NCBI GenBank assembly: GCA_021775275.1 | Contig: JAJFIE010000255.1 | Location: forward strand, 1-6,483 | DNA from: Rhodospirillales bacterium | Lineage (GTDB): Bacteria > Pseudomonadota > Alphaproteobacteria > Rhodospirillales > Casp-alpha2 | Direction: 5' to 3' | Length of the DNA stretch: 6,483 nt | Shown: one piece after another, positions 1 through 6,209 of the stretch | How positions within the stretch are numbered: the stretch's first letter is position 1 | Layout of the letters: each line of letters starts with the position of its first letter | Notes under the pieces: generated by a model | Seen by the model: the letters and a program-made list of their open reading frames with translations, nothing else | The model's database searches: none | What the model was told of the DNA's origin: nothing | Translations under genes and position numbers: made by a program

Positions 1-219
1 CGGCTCGGACAGGTCTGCCAGGTGGCTTCCGATGACGGATTCCCAATCGGCGATGATCGCGCCATCGGCAAAGCCGCGCCGTCCGAACGCCCGCTTGGTC
101 AGGCGACCCACATGTTGTCCCAGCGGTTTGGCATTACCGCCACGGCGCACAGGTTTTCCGCCAGCAGCCCGGGTTGCCTTTTTGTCAAGTTCGGCGTCGG
201 TATTGTCTGTTTCGGTCAT
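1..219 (-). CDS. DUF721 (DciA-like) protein, 5' part only
   Basis: The minus strand from 219 to 1 is open for 73 codons and runs off the window edge, so only the N-terminus is present. After a polar, probably flexible N-terminus (about residues 1-30), it reads QHVGRLTKRAFGRRGF and then ADWESVIGSHLADLSEP. This matches the start of the DUF721 domain, in which a conserved Trp sits before an I/V-G and a following 'A...P'. DUF721 includes DciA, the replicative-helicase loader of many bacteria; whether this copy has that role is inference. An in-frame upstream ATG at 234 would add five residues (MLIYT). Neither start has a clear ribosome binding site, and 219 is preferred because it begins a typical hydrophilic leader. 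The gene is divergent from mutY, a pairing I recall from other Alphaproteobacteria. Confidence 0.8.
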   Translation of the reverse strand, partial: MTETDNTDAELDKKATRAAGGKPVRRGGNAKPLGQHVGRLTKRAFGRRGFADGAIIADWESVIGSHLADLSEP

Positions 220-269
220 GGTATATATCAGCATGTATCAGACTGTCGACGGATGGTAGGGTCCGGGTG
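220..269. promoter_or_regulatory. Short divergent intergenic region, DUF721 gene / mutY
   Basis: Only about 50 bp separate the two divergent start codons, so both promoters must lie in or overlap this stretch or extend into the opposite gene. It contains an alternating TATATA run at 221-226 and two nearby ATCAG copies (226-230 and 237-241). A TAGGG at 257-261 lies 8 nt before the mutY ATG and is the probable ribosome binding site. No convincing -35/-10 pair was found. Confidence 0.35.
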
Positions 270-1358
270 ATGACAGGGCAAGGAAAGGTGGCGTCGTTGC
301 CAAAAAAATCAAACTCACCAGCGACCGATTTGCTGTCATGGTACGACCGCAACCGACGCGACCTGCCCTGGCGAAGCCGACCCGGAGAAGCACCGGACCC
401 TTATCATGTCTGGCTTTCGGAAATCATGCTTCAGCAGACCACAGTGGCGACGGTTATGCCGCGTTATCAGGCGTTTCTGGAACGCTGGCCGACGATGGCA
501 ACCTTGGCGGCGGCATTGCTCGACGATGTTCTGCATGAATGGCAGGGTCTTGGATATTACGCCCGGGCGCGCAATCTGCACCGCTGTGCCGGGGTCGTGA
601 ACCGTGAGTATGGCGGGGTGTTCCCCGATACGGAATCCGGTTTGCACGCCCTGCCGGGTATTGGTGAGTATACGGCTGCCGCCATTGCCGCTATTGCATT
701 TGGCAAGGTCACGGCGCCCGTCGATGGCAATATCATCCGTGTAATTTCGCGCCTTGAAAAGATAGAGACGCCTATGCCTGCCGGGAAGAAGCAGATTGAA
801 GCGGCCGTTGAGGCCATGGTTCCTGCTTATCGTCCGGGCGATTTCGCACAAGCGATGATGGACCTGGGCGCAATGGTGTGTACGCCCCGAAACCCCAAGT
901 GCAATGAATGCCCTTGGGCCGAAGGCTGTCGCGTCCATGGCTCGGGCGAGGAAGACCGTTTTCCGGTCAAAAAACCGAAGCAGAGCAAACCAACCCGTCA
1001 CGGGACGGTTTTCTGGCTTGTGGATGGCGACGGGAGAGTGCTGTTACGCCGTCGCCCGGAGAGCGGGTTGCTTGGTGGCATGATGGAGTTTCCGTCCACG
1101 GAGTGGGAGGAAAAACAGACACCGAACGGAGAGGTGCTTCAGCAGGCGCCGCCATACGCGGGCAAATGGCAGGCATTGGAAGGTGAAGTCAAACACACGT
1201 TTACTCATTTTCATTTGCGGCTGACTGTATGGAAAGCGCGTGTCGGAACCTGCGCCAGTTTGCCAAACGGATATTGGGTGTTTCCCAACGATTTTGGAAA
1301 CCACGCACTGCCGACCGTGATGAAAAAGGTGGCAGGGCATCTGGATAAGGCTGGTTGA
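270..1358 (+). CDS. mutY: A/G-specific adenine DNA glycosylase MutY
   Basis: MutY removes adenine mispaired with 8-oxoguanine or guanine, starting base excision repair in the cytoplasm. The 362-residue product has the full family architecture and a normal length. The glycosylase domain starts with EIMLQQTTVA (51-60, likely catalytic Glu51), then GLGYYARARNL (93-103). The helix-hairpin-helix is LPGIGEYTAAAIAAIAF (128-144), and PVDGN (150-154) supplies the catalytic Asp152. The [4Fe-4S] cluster ligands are Cys204, Cys211, Cys214 and Cys220 in the standard C-X6-C-X2-C-X5-C spacing. The C-terminal third (about 244-362) is the NUDIX-like 8-oxoG recognition domain, with FTHFHLRLTVW at 311-321. The frame is open back to 174, but the start at 270 fits the family length and follows a TAGGG motif 8 nt upstream; GTG at 267 is an alternative. 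It converges with the oxygenase gene, leaving 29 bp between stop codons. Confidence 0.96.
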   Translation: MTGQGKVASLPKKSNSPATDLLSWYDRNRRDLPWRSRPGEAPDPYHVWLSEIMLQQTTVATVMPRYQAFLERWPTMATLAAALLDDVLHEWQGLGYYARARNLHRCAGVVNREYGGVFPDTESGLHALPGIGEYTAAAIAAIAFGKVTAPVDGNIIRVISRLEKIETPMPAGKKQIEAAVEAMVPAYRPGDFAQAMMDLGAMVCTPRNPKCNECPWAEGCRVHGSGEEDRFPVKKPKQSKPTRHGTVFWLVDGDGRVLLRRRPESGLLGGMMEFPSTEWEEKQTPNGEVLQQAPPYAGKWQALEGEVKHTFTHFHLRLTVWKARVGTCASLPNGYWVFPNDFGNHALPTVMKKVAGHLDKAG

Positions 1359-1368
1359 CATTATCCAG
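1341..1368. terminator. Inverted repeat across the mutY stop codon (possible two-way terminator)
   Basis: CTGGATAA at 1341-1348 and TTATCCAG at 1361-1368 are perfect 8-bp complements around a 12-nt loop that contains the mutY stop codon (1356-1358). The position at a convergent junction suits a bidirectional terminator. Neither side has the run of T expected of an intrinsic terminator, so it could only be a weak one or an mRNA 3'-end stabilising hairpin. An alternative smaller stem, GCTGG (1350-1354) with CCAGC (1365-1369), competes with it. Confidence 0.35.
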
Positions 1369-1387
1369 CGCATTATTAGGCAGGCAT

Positions 1388-2230
1388 TTAGTTTCCCAGA
1401 GACGCCTCGAATTCCACATGTGCGTCGTGGCATCGGCCAAAATGGCGCATTCTGCGGCTGGCCGTGGCGATGATTTCCGGATTGTTCGTATACCCGAATA
1501 TGAGGGAATATCGGGGAGTCTGACCCATAACTTCATTGACCCGGTGCAGCGAATTCCGGCCTTTGAATATCAACAGATCGCCGGGTTTTGCGGGAAGCTT
1601 GATAACGTTGTCGCTATCGCCATTCAGGACAGAGGACACACCCTCCAGATTTTCAGTGCCTGGATTGCGCAGGTTGGGGGCGAATTCGAATATTCCACCT
1701 TCAGAGGGTGTTTGAAGCAGGATCGAGATGCTGAAATCGTTGGTGTCGAAATGCCACGGGATTTTTCCACCGGTCTTGATGATGTTGACCATGTATCCGC
1801 CCATGGGGTCGCGATAGTGATGCAGGGTTTCAAGACCCAGGCAATCGCGAATGAACTCCAGTAATTTCATGTTGTGAAACAGGCGCCCGATCAAACCATC
1901 CTCGGGAAGTCGATCCCGGCACAGTGTCAGGTTCTCCCAGGCTTCGAAATGCCGGGCCGGATGGCCGGTGGGCAGGCTTTCATCCTCATCGGCAAGATAA
2001 GGATTTTGATAAAGACTGATGGAGTCCGCCAATTCCGCGTGGCTCTCCACCTCGCGGGCCATTGTGGCGACGGTGTGAGGATTGATAAACGTCTCCAGCC
2101 TTGCGGAGCCAGTTTGAGAAAGCGCCTTGCGACAAGAATCCACCAGGTTGATCCGGGCGGAACCAGCCTTATCCGCGATGGGATACCGTGACGTATCAAC
2201 AAAGCTTCGGGTGTCGTCACTGTCTGTCAT
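1388..2230 (-). CDS. Fe(II)/2-oxoglutarate-dependent oxygenase, BesD/HalD-like
   Basis: This 280-residue cytoplasmic protein looks like a non-heme iron, 2-oxoglutarate-dependent oxygenase. The likely iron ligands are His160 and Asp162 in WHFDTND (159-165) and His229 in SLHRV (227-231). Arg240 in PRYSLIFGY would bind the 2-oxoglutarate carboxylate. Between them is SILLQTPSEGGIFEFAPNLR (169-188), which resembles the core of the BesD/HalD amino-acid halogenases often labelled 'ArpA-like'. Those halogenases have Gly where this protein has Asp162, leaving room for chloride at the iron, so the intact His-X-Asp predicts hydroxylation or another oxidation rather than chlorination. The substrate is unknown; a free amino acid is a reasonable guess from the family. 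A GAAGG motif lies 7-8 nt before the ATG. The gene starts 56 bp after apt on the same strand, with no obvious terminator between, so co-transcription is possible although the functions have no evident link. Confidence 0.8.
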   Translation of the reverse strand: MTDSDDTRSFVDTSRYPIADKAGSARINLVDSCRKALSQTGSARLETFINPHTVATMAREVESHAELADSISLYQNPYLADEDESLPTGHPARHFEAWENLTLCRDRLPEDGLIGRLFHNMKLLEFIRDCLGLETLHHYRDPMGGYMVNIIKTGGKIPWHFDTNDFSISILLQTPSEGGIFEFAPNLRNPGTENLEGVSSVLNGDSDNVIKLPAKPGDLLIFKGRNSLHRVNEVMGQTPRYSLIFGYTNNPEIIATASRRMRHFGRCHDAHVEFEASLGN

Positions 2231-2286
2231 AACGGCTACCTTCTTGCGTCCGTATCCATCCGGCGAAGACTAAATTGCCAAATTAT

Positions 2287-2805
2287 TCAATCATTGTAGC
2301 TGATCAGGGCGTCGAACGGTACACCGTTGAGCCGGTCTCGGCCATTCAGGAACGTCAATTCGATGATGCACGCCGTACCAACAACTTCTGCACCTGCGCG
2401 GCTAAAGAGTTCCAAAGATGCGCCCATGGTGCCGCCAGTGGCGAGCAGGTCGTCCAGCACGACCACCCGATCACCCGGCTTTACGGCATCATCCTGAATC
2501 TCGATCACGTCGGAACCGTACTCCAGTTCGTACTCGTGGCTCAAAACCGATCCCGGCAATTTGCCGCGTTTTCGGACCATGGTAAATCCCAGCCCCAGTT
2601 TCAACGCCAGCGGTGCTGCGACCAGAAAGCCACGTGATTCCACACCGGCCAACACATCGGGTTGGTGGCGACTGATCAATTTGGCCATCCGGCCCATGGC
2701 CACCTGCCACGCATCGGGATGGGCCAGCAGGGTTGATACGTCATAAAAAAGGATGCCTGGCTTGGGGAAGTCCGGAACGCCGCGAATGTGTTCTTTAAGG
2801 TCCAT
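2287..2805 (-). CDS. apt: Adenine phosphoribosyltransferase
   Basis: Apt makes AMP from adenine and PRPP in purine salvage, in the cytoplasm. The 172-residue product begins [20 protein letters not shown], the usual Apt N-terminus, and keeps [12 protein letters not shown] (56-67) and VRKRGKLPG (77-85). The PRPP-binding loop is [13 protein letters not shown] (114-126), whose paired acidic residues are Asp118 and Asp119. Length matches bacterial Apt (about 170-185). The frame is open further upstream to a TTG at 2868, but the extra 21 residues are not Apt-like. The start at 2805 has only a weak AGGCG-type site about 7 nt upstream. A much stronger AAGGAGG lies further upstream (see the 2881-2887 entry). 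The gene is divergent from the rpiR-type regulator and is followed by the oxygenase gene. Confidence 0.95.
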   Translation of the reverse strand: MDLKEHIRGVPDFPKPGILFYDVSTLLAHPDAWQVAMGRMAKLISRHQPDVLAGVESRGFLVAAPLALKLGLGFTMVRKRGKLPGSVLSHEYELEYGSDVIEIQDDAVKPGDRVVVLDDLLATGGTMGASLELFSRAGAEVVGTACIIELTFLNGRDRLNGVPFDALISYND

Positions 2806-2880
2806 GAGGTGTCGCCTGATTGTGATTGCAAGGCATCGTATCTGGCGTTCACCGTCATCGCAATGCAATGATATGCGCGC

Positions 2881-2887
2881 CCTCCTT
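2881..2887 (-). promoter_or_regulatory. Consensus Shine-Dalgarno in the apt leader, without a well-placed start codon
   Basis: The minus strand reads AAGGAGG here, a full consensus ribosome binding sequence, but the apt ATG is about 75 nt downstream. The nearest in-frame apt start is a TTG at 2868, 12 nt away, which would give a 193-residue Apt with an atypical N-terminus. An out-of-frame ATG at 2858, 22 nt away, opens a 60-codon frame overlapping apt. It may be chance, a standby site, or the site for an extended Apt form. Confidence 0.3.
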
Positions 2888-3002
2888 ACTGTTTTTGGCG
2901 GTTATCCAAAAAAGAATCAAACGTTCTAAAAATAAAACTATTGTATCATTTTGTTGCATTTTTTATTGAAACTGCATTACACTGCCGCCAAACAGGGAGA
3001 GC

Positions 3003-3027
3003 GGGAACCGGCGAACAGCCGGGTCCT
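3003..3027 (+). promoter_or_regulatory. Hairpin between ribosome binding site and start of the RpiR-type gene
   Basis: CCGGC (3008-3012) and GCCGG (3018-3022) pair around a GAACA loop. After one mismatch (A3007/G3023) four more pairs follow: A3006-T3024, G3005-C3025, G3004-C3026 and a G3003-T3027 wobble. The purine-rich AGGGAG site (2994-2999) lies just before the stem and the first ATG (3029) just after it. As linear RNA the spacing is about 29 nt, too long for normal initiation; folding would bring site and start together. The pairing is seen; the effect on translation is inference. Confidence 0.35.
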
Positions 3028-3028
3028 C

Positions 3029-3958
3029 ATGGCAATGTCCATGGATTTTCAGATACTTAGTCAGCGGATTTCGGACGCGTTTCCGAGCCTCAGCCCGCAA
3101 TTGCGGCAGGCTGCACGGCACGTCCTTGATTACCCAGAGGATGTCGCATTGCTCTCCATGCGGCGTCTCGCGGGTCGGGCCGGCGTGCAGCCCTCGACCA
3201 TGGTCCGGTTGGCCAAATTTTTTGAATTCGACAGCTTCCCGGCATTTCAGGAACCTTTCCAGCACCAGCTTCGGGGACGGCCCGGTGGTTATCTGGATCG
3301 AGCCCGTGATCTACAGGCACGCAGCGGTGATGATAGTAAAACGGGGAAGCTTCTGGAGGAGCTTTTGGTCACGGACTTTGCCAACCTTCAATCAACCCAC
3401 GACGCCAATGGTGCTGATCTGATGATCCGGTGTGCAAAGTTGCTGTCGGGCGCAAGCCGTGTATTCATTCTTGGGCTCAGGAGTTGTTACCCGGTCGCCT
3501 ATGCCTTTCATTATTCCTACCGGATGTTTGAAGATAACGGGGTCTTGCTGGACGGACAGGGCGGGGCGTTTTCCGACGACCTGCGCGCCGTCAGTTCCAC
3601 CGATGTTGTTCTGGCCATCAGCTTTGAGCCCTATTCCCGCGAAACGGTTCAGGCTGTCGCCTATGCCAAGGCGAACAATGCAAACGTTATCGCCATTACG
3701 GACAGCCGTGTATCACCAATGGCGGAAGCGGCGAACGAGATTTTGCTACTGTCCGTGACCAGTCCGTCCTTTTTCCCGTCAATCGCCTCCGCAATCACGC
3801 TGGTGCAGGGATTGTTGGCCGTCATGGTGGCGGAGGGCGGCAAGCAGACACTGGACTCTATTGATGAGACCGAGCGTCAACTGGAAACCTTTAACGCCTA
3901 CTGGATTTCAAACCGTATGGGTCGGCAACGCGGGCCTTTTGAAAGAAAATCAACATGA
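3029..3958 (+). CDS. MurR/RpiR family transcriptional regulator (HTH + SIS)
   Basis: This 309-residue protein has the RpiR layout. The N-terminal helix-turn-helix domain (about 6-80) contains SPQLRQAARHVLDYPEDVA (22-40), and LLSMRRLAGRAGVQPSTMVR (41-60) covers the recognition region. A C-terminal SIS domain (about 125-265) contains SGASRVFILGLRSCYPVAY (140-158), VVLAISFEPYSRETV (193-207) and VIAITDSRVSPMA (220-232). SIS domains usually bind phosphosugars, but many RpiR proteins next to amino-acid catabolic genes have unknown effectors. As first gene of the operon it probably controls the aminotransferase-BKACE-TAXI genes; repressor or activator cannot be told. The frame is open to a TTG at 2951, but those residues are not RpiR-like. 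ATG codons at 3029, 3035 and 3041 all fit; none has a conventionally spaced ribosome binding site. Its stop overlaps the next ATG by four bases. Confidence 0.9.
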   Translation: MAMSMDFQILSQRISDAFPSLSPQLRQAARHVLDYPEDVALLSMRRLAGRAGVQPSTMVRLAKFFEFDSFPAFQEPFQHQLRGRPGGYLDRARDLQARSGDDSKTGKLLEELLVTDFANLQSTHDANGADLMIRCAKLLSGASRVFILGLRSCYPVAYAFHYSYRMFEDNGVLLDGQGGAFSDDLRAVSSTDVVLAISFEPYSRETVQAVAYAKANNANVIAITDSRVSPMAEAANEILLLSVTSPSFFPSIASAITLVQGLLAVMVAEGGKQTLDSIDETERQLETFNAYWISNRMGRQRGPFERKST

Positions 3959-5289
3959 GTCACGTGTTTCACCGTAGCCCTCGATCCGGTTTGCCCATTG
4001 CCGTGAAAGGTGACGGCATCTTTATTCAGGATGCCGCTGGAAAACGCTATATGGATGCATCGGGCGGTGCGGCAGTGTCATGCTTGGGCCATTCCGATCC
4101 GGATGTCATACGCGCCATCAAGGATCAGGTGGACGGTATCGCCTTTGCCCACACCAGCTTTTTCTCGTCCGAACCGGCCGAGGAACTGGCCGATCTGCTG
4201 ATTGATGCCGCACCTGCTGGCCTGGATATGGTCTACTTCGTTTCCGGTGGTTCGGAAGCGGTCGAGGCGGCGCTTCTCATGGCGCGCCAGTATTTTGTCG
4301 AGCGCGGCGAGAACAGCCGCAGCCACTACATCGCCCGGAAGCTGAGCTATCATGGAAATACGCTGGCGGCGCTCTCCGTAGGGGCAAGCGAGTACCGCCG
4401 CTCCGCCGTGGAACCGCTGCTCATGCCGACATCCCACATCGCGCCATGCTATGCCTATCGCAACTGTGACGATGGCGAAAGCGAAGAGGAATACGGTCAG
4501 CGGGCCGCCAATGAACTGGAGGCGGAAATTTTACGCGTCGGGCCGGAAAAGGTTTGTGCTTTTGTTGCGGAAACGGTCGGTGGCGCAACGGCGGGCGTAC
4601 TGACGCCGGTTCCGGGTTATTTCAAGCGTATCCGCGAGATTTGCGATACCTACGGTGTGTTGCTGATCCTTGACGAAGTCATGTGCGGCATGGGACGCAC
4701 CGGCACGACATTCGCTTGTGAGCAGGAAGGCATCGCGCCTGATCTGATCGTTGTCGCCAAGGGATTGGGGGGCGGTTATCAGCCCATTGGCGCCGTTTTG
4801 GTATCGGGTGAGATTTTTGCCGCCATCCGTGATGGCTCAGGTGCATTCCGCCACAGTCATACCTACATGGGACACCCGACAGCTTGCGCTGCCGCATTGG
4901 CGGTGCAGCGCGCTGTCCGGGATCGGGGATTGCTGGAAAATGTCCGGATCCAGGGCGAGGCTTTTCAACAGGCCCTGACCGAACGGCTGGGCAATCAACC
5001 CTACTTGGGCGACATCCGGGGACGCGGGTTGTTCTGGGGCGTGGAACTTGTCGCCGACCGGTCAACAAAAGCAACCTTTGCGCCGGCGCTGAAACTGCAT
5101 GAAGCCATCAAGGCGGAAGGTATGGAGCGCGGCCTGATTTGCTATCCAGGGCAGGGCACGGCGGATGGGGCGCGGGGCAATCATGTGCTGCTGGCCCCGC
5201 CATTTATTGTCACTGGCGATCAGGTGGTTGAGATCGCCAGCCGTGTCGGCGATGCCATTGAGGCCGCAATCGACAGGGTGCGACCATGA
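3955..5289 (+). CDS. Class III PLP-dependent aminotransferase
   Basis: This 444-residue fold-type I enzyme transfers an amino group using pyridoxal phosphate and is full length for class III (omega/beta-amino acid and related transaminases). Landmarks are VSGGSEAVEAA (96-106) for the cofactor phosphate and SYHG (131-134), where an aromatic residue stacks on the cofactor ring. LLILDEVMCGMGRTG (236-250) contains Asp240, which contacts the pyridine nitrogen. VVAKGLGGGYQPIGA (266-280) has the Schiff-base Lys269, and Thr303 in HSHTYMGHP comes from the partner subunit. Generic annotation would be 'aspartate aminotransferase family', a superfamily label rather than a substrate. Next to BKACE, the likely job is to convert an amino acid to a keto acid, possibly a beta-amino to a beta-keto acid; that is inference. 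Only a weak GAAAGAAA precedes the ATG, which overlaps the regulator stop as ATGA, so translation probably depends on coupling. Its own stop overlaps the BKACE start in the same way. Confidence 0.92.
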   Translation: MSHVFHRSPRSGLPIAVKGDGIFIQDAAGKRYMDASGGAAVSCLGHSDPDVIRAIKDQVDGIAFAHTSFFSSEPAEELADLLIDAAPAGLDMVYFVSGGSEAVEAALLMARQYFVERGENSRSHYIARKLSYHGNTLAALSVGASEYRRSAVEPLLMPTSHIAPCYAYRNCDDGESEEEYGQRAANELEAEILRVGPEKVCAFVAETVGGATAGVLTPVPGYFKRIREICDTYGVLLILDEVMCGMGRTGTTFACEQEGIAPDLIVVAKGLGGGYQPIGAVLVSGEIFAAIRDGSGAFRHSHTYMGHPTACAAALAVQRAVRDRGLLENVRIQGEAFQQALTERLGNQPYLGDIRGRGLFWGVELVADRSTKATFAPALKLHEAIKAEGMERGLICYPGQGTADGARGNHVLLAPPFIVTGDQVVEIASRVGDAIEAAIDRVRP

Positions 5290-6209
5290 CCATTGCCGCC
5301 CACAAACAGGAAGCCGTTGACCAGACGATTGATACAGCCTGGCCTCCCTTGATTGTTGCGGTCGCGCCGAATGGCGCACGGCGGACCAAGGCTGATCATT
5401 CATCGTTGCCCATGACGGCCCGTGAAAGTGCCGAAGAGGCCGCACGATGCAGAGATGCAGGGGCGGCAATGATCCATTTGCATGTGCGCGATGGCGAGGG
5501 GCGGCATTCGCTGGATGCGGGTTTGTATCGTGACGCCATTACTGCCGTGCGCGGAGCGGTTGGCGATGATCTGATCATTCAGGTGACGACGGAAGCCGTT
5601 GGTATTTATTCGGCGCCGGAGCAGATGGCCATGGTGCGAGAGGTACGCCCCGAAGCCATTTCCACGGCGGTGCGCGAATTGATCCCCGATGCAGATTCAG
5701 AACCCATGGCGGCAGCATTCTATGAATGGGCGGTGCATGAACGCATCGCCGTTCAGTTCATCCTGTACGATGCCATGGATGTCATGCGATTTGCTGAATT
5801 ACGACGGCGTGGGGTGATTCCCGGCGACGTGGCGTCGGTCCTTTATGTGTTGGGACGATACGCCAGGGATCAGAGATCCCGCCCGTCTGACTTGTTGGAA
5901 TTTGTGGATGCCGCGCGTGATGTGGATGCCGATTGGCATTGGAGCGTGTGTGCCTTTGGTGCGCTAGAAGGCGCCTGTGCATTATCCGCGGCTGGCTTTG
6001 GTGGCCATGCGCGCGTTGGCATGGAGAATAATCTATATTTGAATGATGGTACCCTGACGCCCGGAAACGCGGCGCTCGTGCGTCAGGTCATTGATGGAGC
6101 GGCCCTGTTGGGCCGTCCTGTCGCTACGGCTGCTGAGGCGAGGGAACTCGTCACGTCCCCGGCAGTGCGTTTGCCGCAAAAAACGAATCTCAAGGGAGCA
6201 TCCAAATGA
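5286..6209 (+). CDS. Beta-keto acid cleavage enzyme (BKACE, DUF849 / Kce family)
   Basis: BKACE enzymes are zinc-dependent. They condense a beta-keto acid with acetyl-CoA and split it to acetoacetate plus a new acyl-CoA; Kce of lysine fermentation (3-keto-5-aminohexanoate) is the type example. The 307-residue protein shows [15 protein letters not shown] (24-38), the zinc motif IHLHVRDG (63-70, His64 and His66) and IIQVTTEA (97-104). The late motif [10 protein letters not shown] (242-251) has the probable third zinc ligand Glu247 and substrate-carboxylate Arg243. The residue after the Glu is Asn248, where Kce has Asp. About 20 residues precede the first strand, slightly more than a minimal family member. 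AGGG at 5275-5278 sits 7 nt before the ATG, which overlaps the aminotransferase stop as ATGA; its own stop overlaps the TAXI start likewise. The true substrate is not predictable by eye, and RefSeq-style names ('3-keto-5-aminohexanoate cleavage protein') would overstate it. Confidence 0.92.
   Translation: MTIAAHKQEAVDQTIDTAWPPLIVAVAPNGARRTKADHSSLPMTARESAEEAARCRDAGAAMIHLHVRDGEGRHSLDAGLYRDAITAVRGAVGDDLIIQVTTEAVGIYSAPEQMAMVREVRPEAISTAVRELIPDADSEPMAAAFYEWAVHERIAVQFILYDAMDVMRFAELRRRGVIPGDVASVLYVLGRYARDQRSRPSDLLEFVDAARDVDADWHWSVCAFGALEGACALSAAGFGGHARVGMENNLYLNDGTLTPGNAALVRQVIDGAALLGRPVATAAEARELVTSPAVRLPQKTNLKGASK

Larger units (their letters stand above)
2806..3028. promoter_or_regulatory. AT-rich divergent control region, apt / RpiR-type regulator
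   Basis: This 223-bp gene-free stretch separates two divergent genes and must hold both promoters. The centre (about 2891-2980) is clearly AT-rich against the flanks. Possible operator parts are the interrupted inverted repeat AGAA-N7-TTCT at 2913-2927 (with AACGTT inside, 2920-2925) and three copies of TGCATT: plus strand 2955-2960 and 2973-2978, minus strand 2862-2867. A -10-like TATCAT lies at 2944-2949 on the plus strand without a good -35. On the minus strand TACAAT (complement of 2942-2947) is a -10 candidate for apt. RpiR-type regulators often act near their own genes, so autoregulation here is plausible but is inference. Confidence 0.4.

Noticed and set aside
174..269. N-terminal extension of MutY by 32 residues from ATG 174
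   Set aside because: It would overlap the divergent DUF721 gene, the added residues are unlike MutY, and the start at 270 has a suitable upstream site.
336..1001. A 221-codon minus-strand open frame opposite mutY
   Set aside because: It is the antisense of the conserved glycosylase core; its residues show no domain-like pattern and mutY explains the stretch fully.
1355..1864. A 169-codon plus-strand open frame opposite the oxygenase gene
   Set aside because: The minus-strand protein has recognisable metal-site motifs across the same bases, while this frame has none and no ribosome binding site.
2231..2286. Possible terminator between apt and the oxygenase gene
   Set aside because: Only weak, interrupted complementarity (CTTC...GAAG) was visible and there is no T-run after it in the direction of transcription.
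2676..2858. A 60-codon minus-strand frame in the apt leader overlapping apt, considered as a leader peptide
   Set aside because: It sits 22 nt from the strong AAGGAGG, too far for normal initiation, and most of it is apt read in another frame.
2951..3028. N-terminal extension of the RpiR protein from TTG 2951
   Set aside because: These bases are the AT-rich promoter and leader; the encoded residues do not match the RpiR N-terminus and the family begins near the ATG cluster at 3029-3043.
4679..5074. A 131-codon minus-strand open frame opposite the aminotransferase gene
   Set aside because: It is rich in Arg and Pro, as expected from the antisense of GC-rich coding DNA, and the aminotransferase motifs including Lys269 account for the region.
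3955..5289. Naming the aminotransferase after a specific substrate (for example aspartate, beta-alanine or GABA)
   Set aside because: Class III motifs fix the fold and chemistry but not the substrate, and the neighbours give only a general hint.
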